Source of the DNA: Prostheceraeus crozeri
Taxonomy: Eukaryota; Platyhelminthes; Polycladida; Euryleptidae
Assembly: GCA_907163375.1 (NCBI GenBank)
Contig: CAJQUW010000614.1
Span: forward strand, 248,001-312,000
Direction: 5' to 3'
Length of the DNA: 64,000 bases
In this document: positions 20,587 through 31,500 of the stretch, one piece after another
How the letters are laid out: every line of letters begins with the position of its first letter
Position numbering within the stretch: the first letter of the stretch is position 1
Program-made: the position numbers and the translations under genes
Notes under the pieces: model-generated
The model's input: only the letters and a program-made list of their open reading frames with translations
Told to the model about the DNA's origin: nothing
The model's database searches: none

Positions 20587-21230
20587 AAGTCATTCAAGAC
20601 GGCAATCTTTTGACAAGAGAATGGTAACCGACAACGGAATTCAATAATGTTGATTATTGTCTTTTACAGATTATCAAATGAAACACATGAACGTGATTCG
20701 TGACTGTCATTCATTAACCAACAGGAATTCGCAACGCATGTATGAGTGATTAGTTTACGTAGAAAGAAAATACATGGAATGTTATTTGCGGTTATGGTAA
20801 AAGTACTTCATGAATTTAGTAATGATTCTTGTTTTATCAGGACTGACTACTTGTTACAGTTCTCTATATAGCTCATTTAATTCAACAGTATCTTAAATAC
20901 AATTTTCATGCGATCTTGCACAAAGAATTCATGATATTTCGGTGACATAAAACAATTAACAAACAGTGACCACTCAATTAAGCATAATCATCAGTTCATT
21001 TGAATGATCAAAGCATTTTTCTTCTGGTAAAGCATAAATAATCAATTTTCATGTAGGCTATTCATCAAACCGAATTTTTCAGATTTAACTTATATTTTTA
21101 CGCAATAAGAGAATTTCATTTGTTGAAGTCTGATGTTCACTTAAGAACGAATGTGCAGAAAAGTGAAATTAATCATAAATAAAAGCAATTATTACGACCT
21201 TGAGAGTTAACTTTTCCTCATTTAAATATA
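20587..21230. other. AT-rich stretch without recognisable features
   Basis: No coding frame or repeat recognised. Confidence 0.45.
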
Positions 21231-23005
21231 GGGGTGACTCAAAAGTCTTAATCGGGTTTCAAGTCAAGATTTCTCAGTAAGTATTTGCAGTACAACCTTA
21301 ATTTTTCGTTTATACTGTAGAGGAAGAACCAGAATTTTAGTAACATATCGCAATTTGTGAAAAAAATCAAGTTAGAGGTCAAACTACTTGCTCATTCATT
21401 TTATGGAGGTCAACCAATTTATCAAATGGTATGAAACATTGTCCGCTTACGATTTGTTTCTCATTGACTACAACCATCAATACTACAAATACTTCATCAT
21501 TAAATTTGATTGATCAAGTGACCTGCTAAGTGTGAACAAGACTTAATGCACATGCGTCCATTGAAAAAATAGCGGAAAGTTAATACGAAGGCATAATGAA
21601 AAAGGACAACAAAGAAGAATGCTAAGCTATCCATTTCCATTAATGTGTGATTGGTACTTATGATAATTATCGAATTTCTACATTAGCTCAATAGTTATGC
21701 ATGACGTCAAAATGTCGTTGAATTGAAGCATAGGCATAGATATCTGTGAAAAGACTGATTTCGGAAACCGTTTAGTACTTAATAGCTGCTGATATTCACT
21801 TTTCTATCATAGAAACCAGTGATGTTATCTGTGCAAGATCGGATCAACGTTGTGTTGCTTATGGCTAAGCATGAGTCCGTAACTACCGCCCGACGGGAGT
21901 GGCAAAGAAATTTCACATCAAAGCCACCTTCTGAAAGCACATTCCGACTTGTGTTTAAGAAATTTACTGAGACGGGATTTTTTCAATTTTTTCAATTCAA
22001 ATTTCCAAGATGCTGAGCGAAGTGGTCGCCCATCCCTTGCTGAGGATGTTTTACGTGTGAAAGAGGAGTTTGAGAACAATCCAAGATCGTCGGTGCGGGA
22101 TGCAGCCAATCAGCTTGACATGCCACGCGAGACTGTTCGACGTACTCTGAAGCGAACAATTGGCATGAAATCATTTCACATTTCCCGTGTTCATGAACTG
22201 TTGCCAGACGACTATGAACCAAGGCTTCAGTTTTGTGAAGAAATTAGCCGGCTATGTGATGATCCCAGCTTCATCCACAAGCTATGTTTTTCTGACGAGG
22301 CCATCTTTCATCTGAATGGCAAAATTAACAGTCACAACTGTGTGATTTGGGACTATGAGAATCCACATTTATGTGACGAGATTCCTCTAAAGTCGAAAGG
22401 CTTGGTGGTCTGGGCGGCCATGTTTTGTGACCGGATCATCGGACCTTACTTCTTTGAAACAACGGTGACGAAAGACTCCTATCTCGAGATGCTGAGGGAT
22501 TATTTCATTCCTGAACTGAAGAGACTACGAAGATTTTCCACGACAGTCTTCCAACAAGATGGCGCTCCTCCTCATTGGGGTCTGAATGTGAGAGAATTTC
22601 TCAACATCCAATTCCCTAATCGATGGATTGGCAGGAGCGGTCCCATCCACTGGCCAGCTAGGAGCCCAGATTTGACGCCTCTTCATTATTTTTTGTGGGG
22701 TCATATCAAGGAGATGGTGTACAAGAATAGGCCAACAGACAACGAAGAACTGCGAGTGAAGATTGCAGAAGCAGTCCAGTCCGTGACGAAAGTCACGATC
22801 AACAAGACTTTTGAAAACTTTCAAAAAGGAGTCATTTTTTGTAATGAAGTTAACGGAGCTCACTTCCAGCATATATTGTAAAAATGCAAGTCTCTTTGGA
22901 AATTCTGGTTCTTCCTCTACAGTATAAACGAAAAATTGAGTTTGTAGTGCAAATACTTAGAGAAATCTCAATTTGAAACCCGATTAAGACTTTTGAGTCA
23001 CCCTG
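21231..23005 (+). mobile_element. Tc1/mariner element, DD41D spacing, nearly whole
   Basis: About 110-bp inverted ends start GGGTGACTCAAAAGTCTTAA and share CTGTAGAGGAAGAACCAGAA at the inner side. A TA precedes the left end (21229-21230); the right flank reads TG, a likely mutation. The 1.78-kb element has one transposase gene on the plus strand. Confidence 0.9.
21819..22881 (+). pseudogene. mariner-type transposase, frameshift and lost third catalytic Asp
   Basis: The start used is ATG 21822 (MLSVQDRINVV), three bases after an adjacent ATG. The N-terminal helix-turn-helix (residues about 1-55) runs to about 21975. An AT-rich slip region (TTTTTTCAATTTTTTCAATT) then changes frame, and the rest continues from DAERSGRPSL to 22881. 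Catalytic first Asp is in FSDEAIFHLNG and second in FQQDGAPPHW. The third position, 42 residues after the second (41 between), reads PLHYFLW where the family has PLD(F/Y)FLW: His replaces Asp (CAT for GAT). Spacing fits the DD41D (visitor-like) family. The frameshift and the Asp loss together indicate an inactive copy of otherwise full length. Confidence 0.85.
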
Positions 23006-23590
23006 TGTTATCAATTAAATAGTCTTGTAAAAAACTGGTCGTATTTCGCTGAACATGGTTTGACTAAGGAATCGTTCCACAATTATTCAATTGGTCAAAG
23101 GATTATCGAAGTGATCAACGGCGACTGCATGGATTCAGTGACAATCACGTAATCGGCGACATTTTAACACAGAGTGATAATTTCTATTCTACATTATTTT
23201 CATTGGAAAATCTAAGGCTTAATTCATCGCATAAACTCTAGCGAACCAGTTTTCAATTCATTTTCAAGACATTCAATAGATATCTTCTTCCAAACTGAAA
23301 TATAGATTAACACACACTGCTACTCTAGAGCGGTTGAAGAACTCGGGAATGTGGAGAGGCATCCGTCTCTATGAGAAGTAAATCACAAAGAGGAAGCTGA
23401 AATCGCCTCAAAAAGAAGAACTCATGACAGTTGTAGGGGTGGAGGCTTGGGGATCGATAACGGAGAAAGGGAGATGAAAATATCAAAAAAAAACGATGAC
23501 ATAATTATTAAACGGCTCCTTATGCACTATGGTCATTCAATCATTTGAATCCAAACTACATTCAGATTTAAGATACATTCTTCTATACAG
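23006..23590. other. Stretch without recognisable features
   Basis: AT-rich sequence between the mariner and the zinc-finger exon; nothing recognised. It probably contains the 3' untranslated region and downstream sequence of the zinc-finger gene. Confidence 0.4.
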
Positions 23591-23594
23591 ATTT

Positions 23595-24364
23595 CTATTT
23601 AAGATACAAGGATTGTTTCTCGAGCTCCGCTTTGTGAATGCGTTCATGTTTTATTTTATTCGAATGATCACTGAACGACCTGGAACAGAATTTGCAACGA
23701 TACGGTTTCTCACCAGTATGTATGCGCTCATGAGTAACCTTCGTCGAATACTGTTTAAAGCATTTGAAGCAGAAGCGACACTGAAATGGTTTCTCGCCTG
23801 TATGTATGCGCTCGTGTGAAATTCTCGAAGAATAATGCTTGAAAGTTTTTGAACAAAAGCTGCAGGGAAACGGTTTTTCACCGGTATGACTACGTTCATG
23901 CACGATTTTACTGGCGTTCTGTGAAAATGTTTTTGGACAGTATCTACAATGAAAGCGTTTCTCAGTGTGAGCGTGTTCATGCTCTGACTTTGAAAGTAAA
24001 TCCTTGAAAGGTGCATTGCAATAACGACATGAATACGGCTGATCTCCAGTATGTGAAGTCTGATGATTGAGAAGATATGCCTTGTCACTGAAGGCCTGGC
24101 CACAAAAACTGCATTCAAATGGCGTGCATTCTTGAGACGACTTTTTCTTCTGATTTTCTTTTTTGAAGGTGCCGCTGAAGCTCGGCAATGATTCCGCAAA
24201 TTGAACTGCAGGTGGAAAAGTAGGCACCGCTATCGCACTCGTCAGCTGATAAGCAACAATTTGAGAAGGGGTGCACTCAGGCGGATTGTTATCAGCTGTG
24301 GTGATAGGAATCCATTCATTATTACTTTCGTCCGTTAATTTCTTCATTTTCGTGGTTTGAATAT
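23595..24364 (-). CDS. C2H2 zinc-finger protein, last coding exon
   Basis: Six tandem C2H2 fingers of CX2CX12HX3H spacing occupy about residues 79-240 of a 250-residue reading from ATG 24347. Linkers between fingers 3-4, 4-5 and 5-6 are canonical HTGEKP; fingers 1-2 and 2-3 have variant linkers (HTGDQPY, HTEKRFH). Such arrays bind DNA as transcription regulators. The N-terminal 75 residues are Thr/Pro-rich with no KRAB, BTB or ZAD domain. A good 3' splice site (TTACCTTCAG on the minus strand) ends at 24365, so the exon probably starts at 24364, just upstream of the ATG. An upstream exon could add 5' untranslated or coding sequence. The frame is intact, so it is likely a live host gene. Confidence 0.85.
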
Positions 24365-24699
24365 CTGAAGGTAAGAAATAAAAACATGTAAATTTAGTTT
24401 CCACAGATGTAATATTGCTTGAGTACACAAAACGACAGGACAATTTTGCCTCATACAATGCTTACGGACATTATCATTTCTATGAAAATTCTTTTATTCT
24501 ATGATTTTGTGATTACCCGGTATATATGATTATTCATTTCTATGATAGCTGAGGAAGATTTTGACCTGTTTGGCATGAGTCTGGAGAACTTGCGAGACCT
24601 TCTTGACCTCTGTACAAAAGACGTGCGGTGTCTTTTGATGATAAGTTTTGACCTAGTTAAGACTAAGTTAAGACCTAGGAAAGAAGATGAACCTGGAGT

Positions 24700-24975
24700 T
24701 TATTTCTGATGTTCTAAGAGACTGCGGTGGTATGGCCACAGTCTGAGAAGAAATGAAAATGACTGGACAAAAAGATCTCTCAGGTTGGAAGTCGAAGGAA
24801 GAGAGGAAGACCAAGGAAAACATGGTCTCAAGTCTTCTCCGAGGATCTTCACGCTCTGGACCTGAATCCAGCTACGATCGACAGGAGTGGAGACGTGCCA
24901 TAAGAAAGCAGCAACCGTCTGACCCCGTTCAACGTGGACAAGAACGAAAAACGGGCACGTAAATAAGTAAGAAGA
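24700..24975 (+). pseudogene. LINE 3' end fragment
   Basis: The frame starting near LRWYGHSLRRNENDW and continuing through LEVEGRGRPRKTW and DLHALDLNPATIDRS matches the C-terminal tail found after the RT in RTE- and CR1-like LINEs, the same type of tail as in the LINE at 28.7-31.5 kb. It is 5'-truncated, as usual for LINE insertions, and has a stop and at least one frame change. No poly-A or tail repeat is clear. Confidence 0.65.
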
Positions 24976-25120
24976 TGGTGTGGGTACGAGAAGGTGTCTT
25001 GGTCCTCTCTATGCATAAATTTTTCTTGGATTTTTGGAATCCAAAGTGGCAGCTCACATTGACAAGAATTGTATTCATTTCTGTAAGTGAATGAATTGTA
25101 AGTAACATTTTCGCAAGCGT

Positions 25121-25400
25121 TTGAAGTATTGTGACCTCGTGCCTCAATATCTGTTCCAACCCATTGCTATCGAGACTTCTGGAATGTACGGTGAATCAAC
25201 AAAGACCTTTCTGAAGTCACTTGGCAATCTAATGAGTGCAGCAACTGGCGACCGACGTGAACATTCTTGGTTACAGCAGCGCATCAGTGTCGCGATAATC
25301 AGAGGGAATGGCTTAAGTCTATCAATGCTGGCGGTGTTCGCTCTTAACTTTTCATGCGCTTGTATTTTTTTCTTATTTTGTATGATATGTCAAGTTATTT
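25121..25400 (+). pseudogene. Possible retroelement protein fragment
   Basis: The frame reads QPIAIETSGMYGESTKTFLKS... then TGDRREHSWLQQRISVAI. Peptides of the pattern PIAxETxG...FLxxLGxRL...TGDxRExxxLxQRISxAIQRxN recur near the end of RT-bearing retroelement proteins of invertebrates. Recognised from memory of that pattern only; the source clade is uncertain. Confidence 0.35.
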
Positions 25401-25440
25401 CTTCTCTTGTTAAATATATCAATCAAGAATTATTTTTGTA

Positions 25441-26440
25441 AGTTACATTGATGATGCTTTCATTATATATGACCATGATTTCAATATAACATGATTCTCC
25501 TTCCTTAATTCAATAAAGTTGACTGTGGAGACTGAGTACAATAACTCTCTGAGTTTTCTTGATGTTCTGTGATGAATCGATTCGCACGTCGATGTTTTGT
25601 AAGACCACGTGGACCGGTCTCCATACTAATTTTATTCCGCGCTCTTATGAAATCGGTCTTATTAAGAGTTTAACTACTCGAGCGCATTGTATTCGTTCAG
25701 AAGATAGCATAAGGAATGAATTTGCTCGAAACTTTGATTGAGAAAGACTATCCTCCATTGTTTGTTGACAAATATGTCACACGCCATCTAAAAGTTTGCG
25801 AGTGTACGTATAGTGACGCTTGAAATCGTTTCAAAGTTATATTTACTTCTCAATGGTGTCATATTCTTGAGTCTCTGTGTATCAAAAGATTTACCCCTGA
25901 TTTATGTGTTCAAAGGGAATTTGTGATTGATTTAGTTATACCTTGCTGATATCCATAATGCTCCGTCGATTTTGTCCTCTTAACATCGTCTAAACATGTC
26001 CTCTTTGTTTGCTTCTGTGTCCGTCCGTACTTCAATTTTATCAATAACTTTTTGTTATTCCTTAACTTTATAGCATTGTTTTAAATATTTTCTAATTCTA
26101 TTTTTCTATAATCATATCATTAATGTTGTATTTCTTGTATTTACTTTGCTTCGATATCGTCCGTCCTTACTTAACTGGTACTATTTCTAATTTTTTCTAA
26201 GTCCTTTTCTTGGTCTTGATTAGGAGTCATTGTTATTTGTAGACATTTGCGTAGCCACAGACATTTTTCCATTATCTATTGTGCTGATGCTAGCGATTTC
26301 TACAATGCCATCTTTATTGTCGTTAGTCTTGTGTCATGTCATTGTCAATCTATTAAGTGTTCGTTTCGTGATTCTATGTGTGCAATTCATTTCAGCGTAG
26401 TGCTTGAATGACAGCTGGCCGAAACATGTCACGCGGCAAT
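25441..26440 (+). mobile_element. Penelope-like element, 3' fragment (fossil)
   Basis: The conceptual reading has the RT motif YIDDAFIIYDHD followed by TVETEYNNSLSFLDVL, then a TTWTGLHTNF stretch and GLIKSLTTRAHCI. This order is characteristic of Penelope-like RTs. The GGCCGAAACATGTC word near 26420 resembles the hairpin-region signature often seen at the ends of these elements. It is a truncated and broken fossil with several breaks. The 5' RT, the GIY-YIG part and the 3' limit are not established. Confidence 0.6.
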
Positions 26441-28670
26441 GTACTTGTCAAAAAACAGCGGTATTTCTTTTATCTATAAATGCTGTAAGGGATCAAACTT
26501 CTTCCGTCATACAGTGCATTCATGAAAAGCGTGACAGTTTGGGAGCGAAACCTTTCTCATGCTTATTCGGGGCTCCTGCCAAAGCAGAGTGATAAACCTC
26601 CTCCCAATGACAGCTTTAATTACTGTATTTATTGCTATATTCTGTGGGTTTTGTACCAGCAGTACAAAATTTTGATCGTTACATGAGGGAATTGCTACAT
26701 GCCACGGTTTTCCTTGTGAATGAAGCCTGTATAAGAATAGCTACATGAGGGTGTGCATGTAAATACTCATCGACAGGCCCATATTGAACATTATACACAT
26801 ATCTACGTATACATACATTTTCAAAAAGGGGTTGATTTGATGTTCCACTAAAACTAGATTAATGCGGTAAAATGTTAGTGGCTAAAGATTCCAAATAAGA
26901 GCAACCCGATGTGTACATGCGCATTGTACAAGATGGAAATGCGCCTTGACATTATGCAGGGCCTAGATTGGTTTCTAAATTGCCAGCCAGTTTAGCTGAT
27001 GCATAGAAGAAGGCGTAATTCTTGAGAAATCTGGAAAAGCCTCGAGTTTCACAGAATGTCGAAGCCCATACATTGAATCATTATGGAAATCGAATGGAAT
27101 TTTTGGGATTTATCTAAGAGAATATTCATGATAAAATTTGCACAAATGTTCGGAATTAGAATGCTGTGAGAAAGACTCTCGCTTAAACGGAGGGGCTCAT
27201 AGATCCGTTACTAGTATTTGAAATATTTGCAGAATTCTCTCACACTTACGCAAACTTCGCGCTCATCTGATGTGATGACATATTCCATTCCTAAATAAAC
27301 AGCTTCAGTGATAGTCAAATTATTCACCTGATGATGACTATTAATATGGCCTTTGTCTCCCTACAAATCATCGCATCCTATATGGAGACGTTTAGGGTAG
27401 CCAATTTACCACAAAGAAACTGAAGTACACATCGTAAACCCTCCGGTGTCCTACATGCTGTATTTCGTTAAGCCACTACGACTTTAAGTAAAGGATCGAA
27501 ATGTATATAATGCATATTATCCTGACCAGGGATCCTAGCCCGCGGAGGACAATGTAGTTTCAACCATACCGCAAGTATATTAGGTAGAGTAACAACTCAA
27601 CATTGATTAAATCCCTAACATGACAGCAGTTTCAACTTCATTAAATGAACGCTTGTTGCTGCGAAGCACCGCACGTTTGACTGATCATAATAGCAACACA
27701 GAAGAAGGAATGTCATTTCACAAATTCTCCGAATCATGATTATCTTGGAAAAATAGTTTCTTAAATTAGCTTCGATTGAAGCGACCATTACTTTAAGGCT
27801 CAGCCTTGTTAATAAGAGAATTTTATACGCTTGATAATGTCAATCAAAGACAATCAATGATTACAATTAACCGCAAGCTATAAGGGCCACAACATTATTC
27901 AGTTAAAAAGCAAGAGTTAAACCTCGGATGCAAATAAGGATACTTTCGGACCAGAAATAATACCTAACAAAAATTCCACACGTATAGTATGAGTATGTTG
28001 AATTCTTGCCTCATTGAGCATTAAGATTCTAACAATTCATTACTCAGTTATACTCATTGACTTTTATTGACAGTAGCATGTATTCTGTTAGTTGATAATT
28101 CAGAAAAGTGCCTTGAAAAGTGCTTTGGTTTAGGATAGCGCCTCGAATTATCCCTCTAGTCACAATTACATAATAACGTTTATTAACGATTCTGCTTGAA
28201 TTATCAAGTCATTAGGACTTCAGACCCTTGTCAGGTAAGCAGACAATTCCAGTCTTGTGAATTATTAATAAGTTTTTTAATATCAAGATGCTCGTAATTT
28301 GGGTTGGTATTAAGAGGTTTTCTTTGCGGTAATAATTTATTTATTTATGGCTAATTAACTATTTCTTTTTCAACTACCTAAACACGATTTTGTGATATTA
28401 TTGACTTAAAAGAACCATTAAACCTGTTGGAATTTAGTCCTTTACATAACAAAATTTGTCAACTAGAGAATTGATCCAAGAAAAACAATAAACTGTCAAT
28501 TTTTTGTATAAGGACTTGAATTATAATGCTGTTCATGAAAATTCCTTCATCATCAACTTAATTTCCTCTTTATAAGCTTCTTATCAGTAAATTTTCACTC
28601 TATTAGAATATCAAAATACTATTTGAATATTGAAATCTCAAGCACCAAATAATTATTTCTTATCTAAGCA
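26441..28670. other. AT-rich stretch with one dispersed repeat
   Basis: No gene recognised. A region at about 27530-27960 is a diverged copy of the repeat at 63270-63760 and is listed separately. The remainder holds nothing recognisable. Confidence 0.5.
27530..27960 (+). repeat. Dispersed repeat, copy 1 (other copy at 63270-63760)
   Basis: Matches the 63-kb copy through AGGTAGAGTA(A/G)CAACT, TTGATTAAATCCC, TTCATT(A/G)AATGAAC and GGGCCACAACA(T/C)TATTCAG, all in the same order and orientation. Noncoding; family unknown. Confidence 0.7.
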
Positions 28671-28674
28671 AAGG

Positions 28675-29519
28675 AAAAATTTTCAAAAATTTCTTCTTCT
28701 TCTTCCTCGCTTTGCGTCTCTTCTTCCCGGTTCCGGGGCTGAACGTAGATGCGATGACCCGTTTCCATCTCGAACGATCTAGAGCAATGTCTTCCGACAC
28801 CTCCAGAGACTCCAGATCTTCATGGATACAGGCTTGCCAAGTCTTCTTAGGTCTACCAGGTGGACGGCAACCATCGACTGACAAGTTGTAGACTTCATTA
28901 ATGACGTCACCATTGGCTCTTCTTACGTGGCCAAACCAGCGCAGACGTCTTTGCCGCAGGCGGACTGGAAGTTCGGTCAAACCACAGCGTCTCGCTACTT
29001 CTTCGCTTGTAACTTTGTCTTTCAACCTGACCTTTGCCATATACCTCAGCATTCGTCTGTCAGTACTTCTCAGAAGTTCAACCAGCCTTAGGCTGAGGGG
29101 CCACGTTTCTGCGCCGTAGATGAGAACTGATCTTACACACATTTCATACACATGGGCTCTACACTTCAATGGGATGCCTTTGTTGGTAAGAAGACTGGCA
29201 AATTCTCTCCATTTCGTCCATGAAGCCGCGATGCGAGTCCGAACCGCTCCTTCTGCGCTTGCCTCTGAGTCCACGACATCTCCGAGGTAACAAAAATCTT
29301 GGACCTCTTGTAGGACGATCCCATTCACATTAAGTGAATCATCCTCAGGCGAGTTGGGAACATCCGCGCACTTCGGACATCGGAAGCCTGTTATTCCTTG
29401 AAATGATCGCAATCGGGAGCACTTTTTGTGACACCACAATTTGCAGGAAACACAAAAGATCGAGTTTGCTCCGACTCCCCTGCCACAACAACTGCACGGC
29501 CACTTTCCAGACTTGGTGC
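28675..29519 (-). pseudogene. RTE C-terminal zinc-cluster tail
   Basis: Reads SGKWPCSCCGRGVGANS, then a CxxC...CHKKC cluster resembling a PHD finger, FCYLGDVVDSE, and the tail LRWFGHVRRANGD with GRPKKTWQACIHEDL. This tail follows the RT in many RTE-type LINEs. Here it is joined directly to the RT palm by the deletion near 29520. It ends in a Lys/Arg-rich run from the GAA-like repeat. Confidence 0.8.
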
Positions 29520-31045
29520 GTTCTGCGCAATGCCCATTCGATGATTTCTCTAGGGACTCTGTCGAAAGCCTTTTCGAGATCGACGAACACATGGTAGAGC
29601 TTCTTCTTCTTTTGGCTGTACTTTTCTTGCAACTGACGAAGGATGAAGACAGCATCAGTTGTAGATTTCCCTCTTCGGAAACCAAACTGCCGGCAATCAA
29701 TGCTAATTAGCTTCCTCAACCTCCTCTCTATGACCTTCTCAAACAGCTTCATACCATGTTCCAGCAGGCGAACCCCTCTGTAATTGCCGCATTCCAGAGA
29801 ATCACCTCTCTCTTTGTAAATGGGGATAGTCAGGCTTCTTTGCCATTGAGACGGCAGATCGCCACTGTCGATTGCCTCCTGAAATACTGTCACCAGTCTC
29901 ATCACAGTATCTTCACCAGCTCCCTTAAGCAGTTCAACTGAGAGGCCTGATGGTCCAGGAGCTCTACCATTTTTCATGTCGCATAGAGCACTACGTACTT
30001 CCTCCTCAGTCACTCTTTCTGTGGGTCCTTCAGTTATAATTGGCTCATCGATGGTGAAGTTGCTGCTTTTGTTTAGCAATCCTTCGAAGTACTCTTTCCA
30101 ACGGATTTTGATGTCTGCTTCTTCAACTAAAATCTCTCCTGTTTCACTTTTCACGAAGTTTCCTTGAACTACATCTTTCCCTTCTGTTTTCATTTGTCGC
30201 GCAATCCTGAACATCTTGTTTTGCGTTTCGGTCTTACTGATGTTCCTGCTCAATGTCTGCCACGATTCTTCTCTGGCCTTTGCAACAGCTTTCTTAGACA
30301 ATTTTGACGCATCCTTGTACATTTTACGGTCATTATCAGTTTTTGACTTCTGCCACCTTTTGAAAGCCAACTTCTTGTTCTTTATAGCTCTTTGTACCTC
30401 ACAAGACCACCACCACGTCTCACGCTGCACTTGTCGCGGCCGTCCTCTTTTTTCCCCAAGAACTTGCTTTGCTGCCTGAATGACATTACATTGAAGCTGG
30501 TCCCAATCGATCTCCGATTGAGCTTCATTTTTCTGCTGGCAAACTTCCTCAAATTTTCTTCTCGTTTCTTCATCTTTCAATTTCCACACTTTCAATTTTC
30601 TGTTAAAAGTTTTCCTAAATGCCTTCACTTCTTGCTTCATATGTACATCCATGACCAATAGCCGATGTTGTGTTAGGCAGGCCTCTCCTGGGATGCATTT
30701 CACATCCCTGACAGTCACATGACCATCTTGTCTCAACAGCATGTAGTCTATTTGAGTAGCGCCATCACCACTTTTGTATGTGATCAACTTTTCACGACCT
30801 TTATGAAACTTCGTATTCATGACCAACATTCCGTGTCCTTGACAGAAAGTTAGAATACGTTCTCCTTCGGAATTTCTCTCACCGAAACCATGAGGACCCA
30901 TCACATCTTCAAAACCTCTTCTGTCCGCGCCAACATGCCCATTTAGATCCCCCGCAATCCATACAGGTACACTTAATGGAACGCTAGAGATATCATCCTC
31001 CAGACTATCCCAGAAATCATCCTTCTCAGCAGCAGATCTCCCTGT
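29520..31045 (-). pseudogene. RTE reverse transcriptase, 5' part of RT
   Basis: Continues from the endonuclease through a long basic linker into the RT: GRAPGPSGLSVELLK, IPIYKERGD then CGNYRGVRLL, QFGFRRGKSTTDA and FVDLEKAFDRVPREI (first catalytic Asp). Just after EWALRR the reading jumps, near 29520, to the zinc-cluster tail. The FADD catalytic box and thumb are therefore missing, probably several hundred bases lost. The enzyme could not be active. Confidence 0.85.
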
Positions 31046-31470
31046 CTGGGGGCATATACTGAATATATGTGAAACACGTTTCCTTCGAAAACCATTTTCA
31101 CCTTCATGAAGGCGGCACTTGGTCTCTCTACTTGAATCAAGTTGCCAATTAACCGATCTCTTACAAGAATACCGACTCCTCCTCGACTTGTCTTCTCACC
31201 AGACCACCAAAGCTTGTAACGCTCATCTCCGTCGCCCAATATTTTGCATCCATTTCCTTTATATTGGGTTTCTTGAATGCAGCACACGTCAGCATTTCTT
31301 CTACCCAGCATTTCTGTCACTTCTCTGCTTCTGCCGCAGAGCGAGCGTACGTTTGCAGTACAAATACGTATCAGGTTTAAATCAGGTTTATTCTTCTCCC
31401 CGGTCATTCTTCGCACCCTTAGTCTACCAAAAGACTCCCGGGCACTCGGGGCCATTTGTATATGAGTCAT
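30970..31470 (-). pseudogene. RTE endonuclease (APE domain), frameshifted
   Basis: Starts at ATG 31470. Motifs of the apurinic-type endonuclease are clear: ICTANVRSLCGR (Asn), CCIQETQYKG (catalytic Glu), GGVGILVRDR, then HIYSVYAPRQG. A frameshift near 31040 moves the reading into the frame that continues with IAGDLNGHVGADRRG (the Asp-Asn motif) and on into the RT. The enzyme nicks target DNA to prime reverse transcription. Confidence 0.85.
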
Positions 31471-31500
31471 CGCATATTGAAATAGGTGGAGCAGAAAGTT

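Larger units (their letters stand above)
28675..31500 (-). mobile_element. RTE-clade LINE, minus strand, internally deleted
   Basis: The element carries an APE-type endonuclease, an RT and a C-terminal zinc-cluster tail, with no ORF1 visible, as in RTE LINEs (proteins often labelled craniofacial development protein 2-like). Its 3' side on the minus strand ends in a GAA-rich short repeat, consistent with RTE tails. The 5' end near 31500 is estimated from a GC-rich leader before the endonuclease ATG. Reading is interrupted by a frameshift near 31040 and by a deletion in the RT near 29520. Confidence 0.85.

Noticed and set aside
23651-24199. 182-residue minus-strand frame overlapping the zinc-finger exon
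   Set aside because: A different-frame shadow of the finger repeats; the C2H2 frame is the real one.
30216-30661. Plus-strand frames across the LINE
   Set aside because: Antisense shadows of the RTE reverse transcriptase, which has clear motifs on the minus strand.
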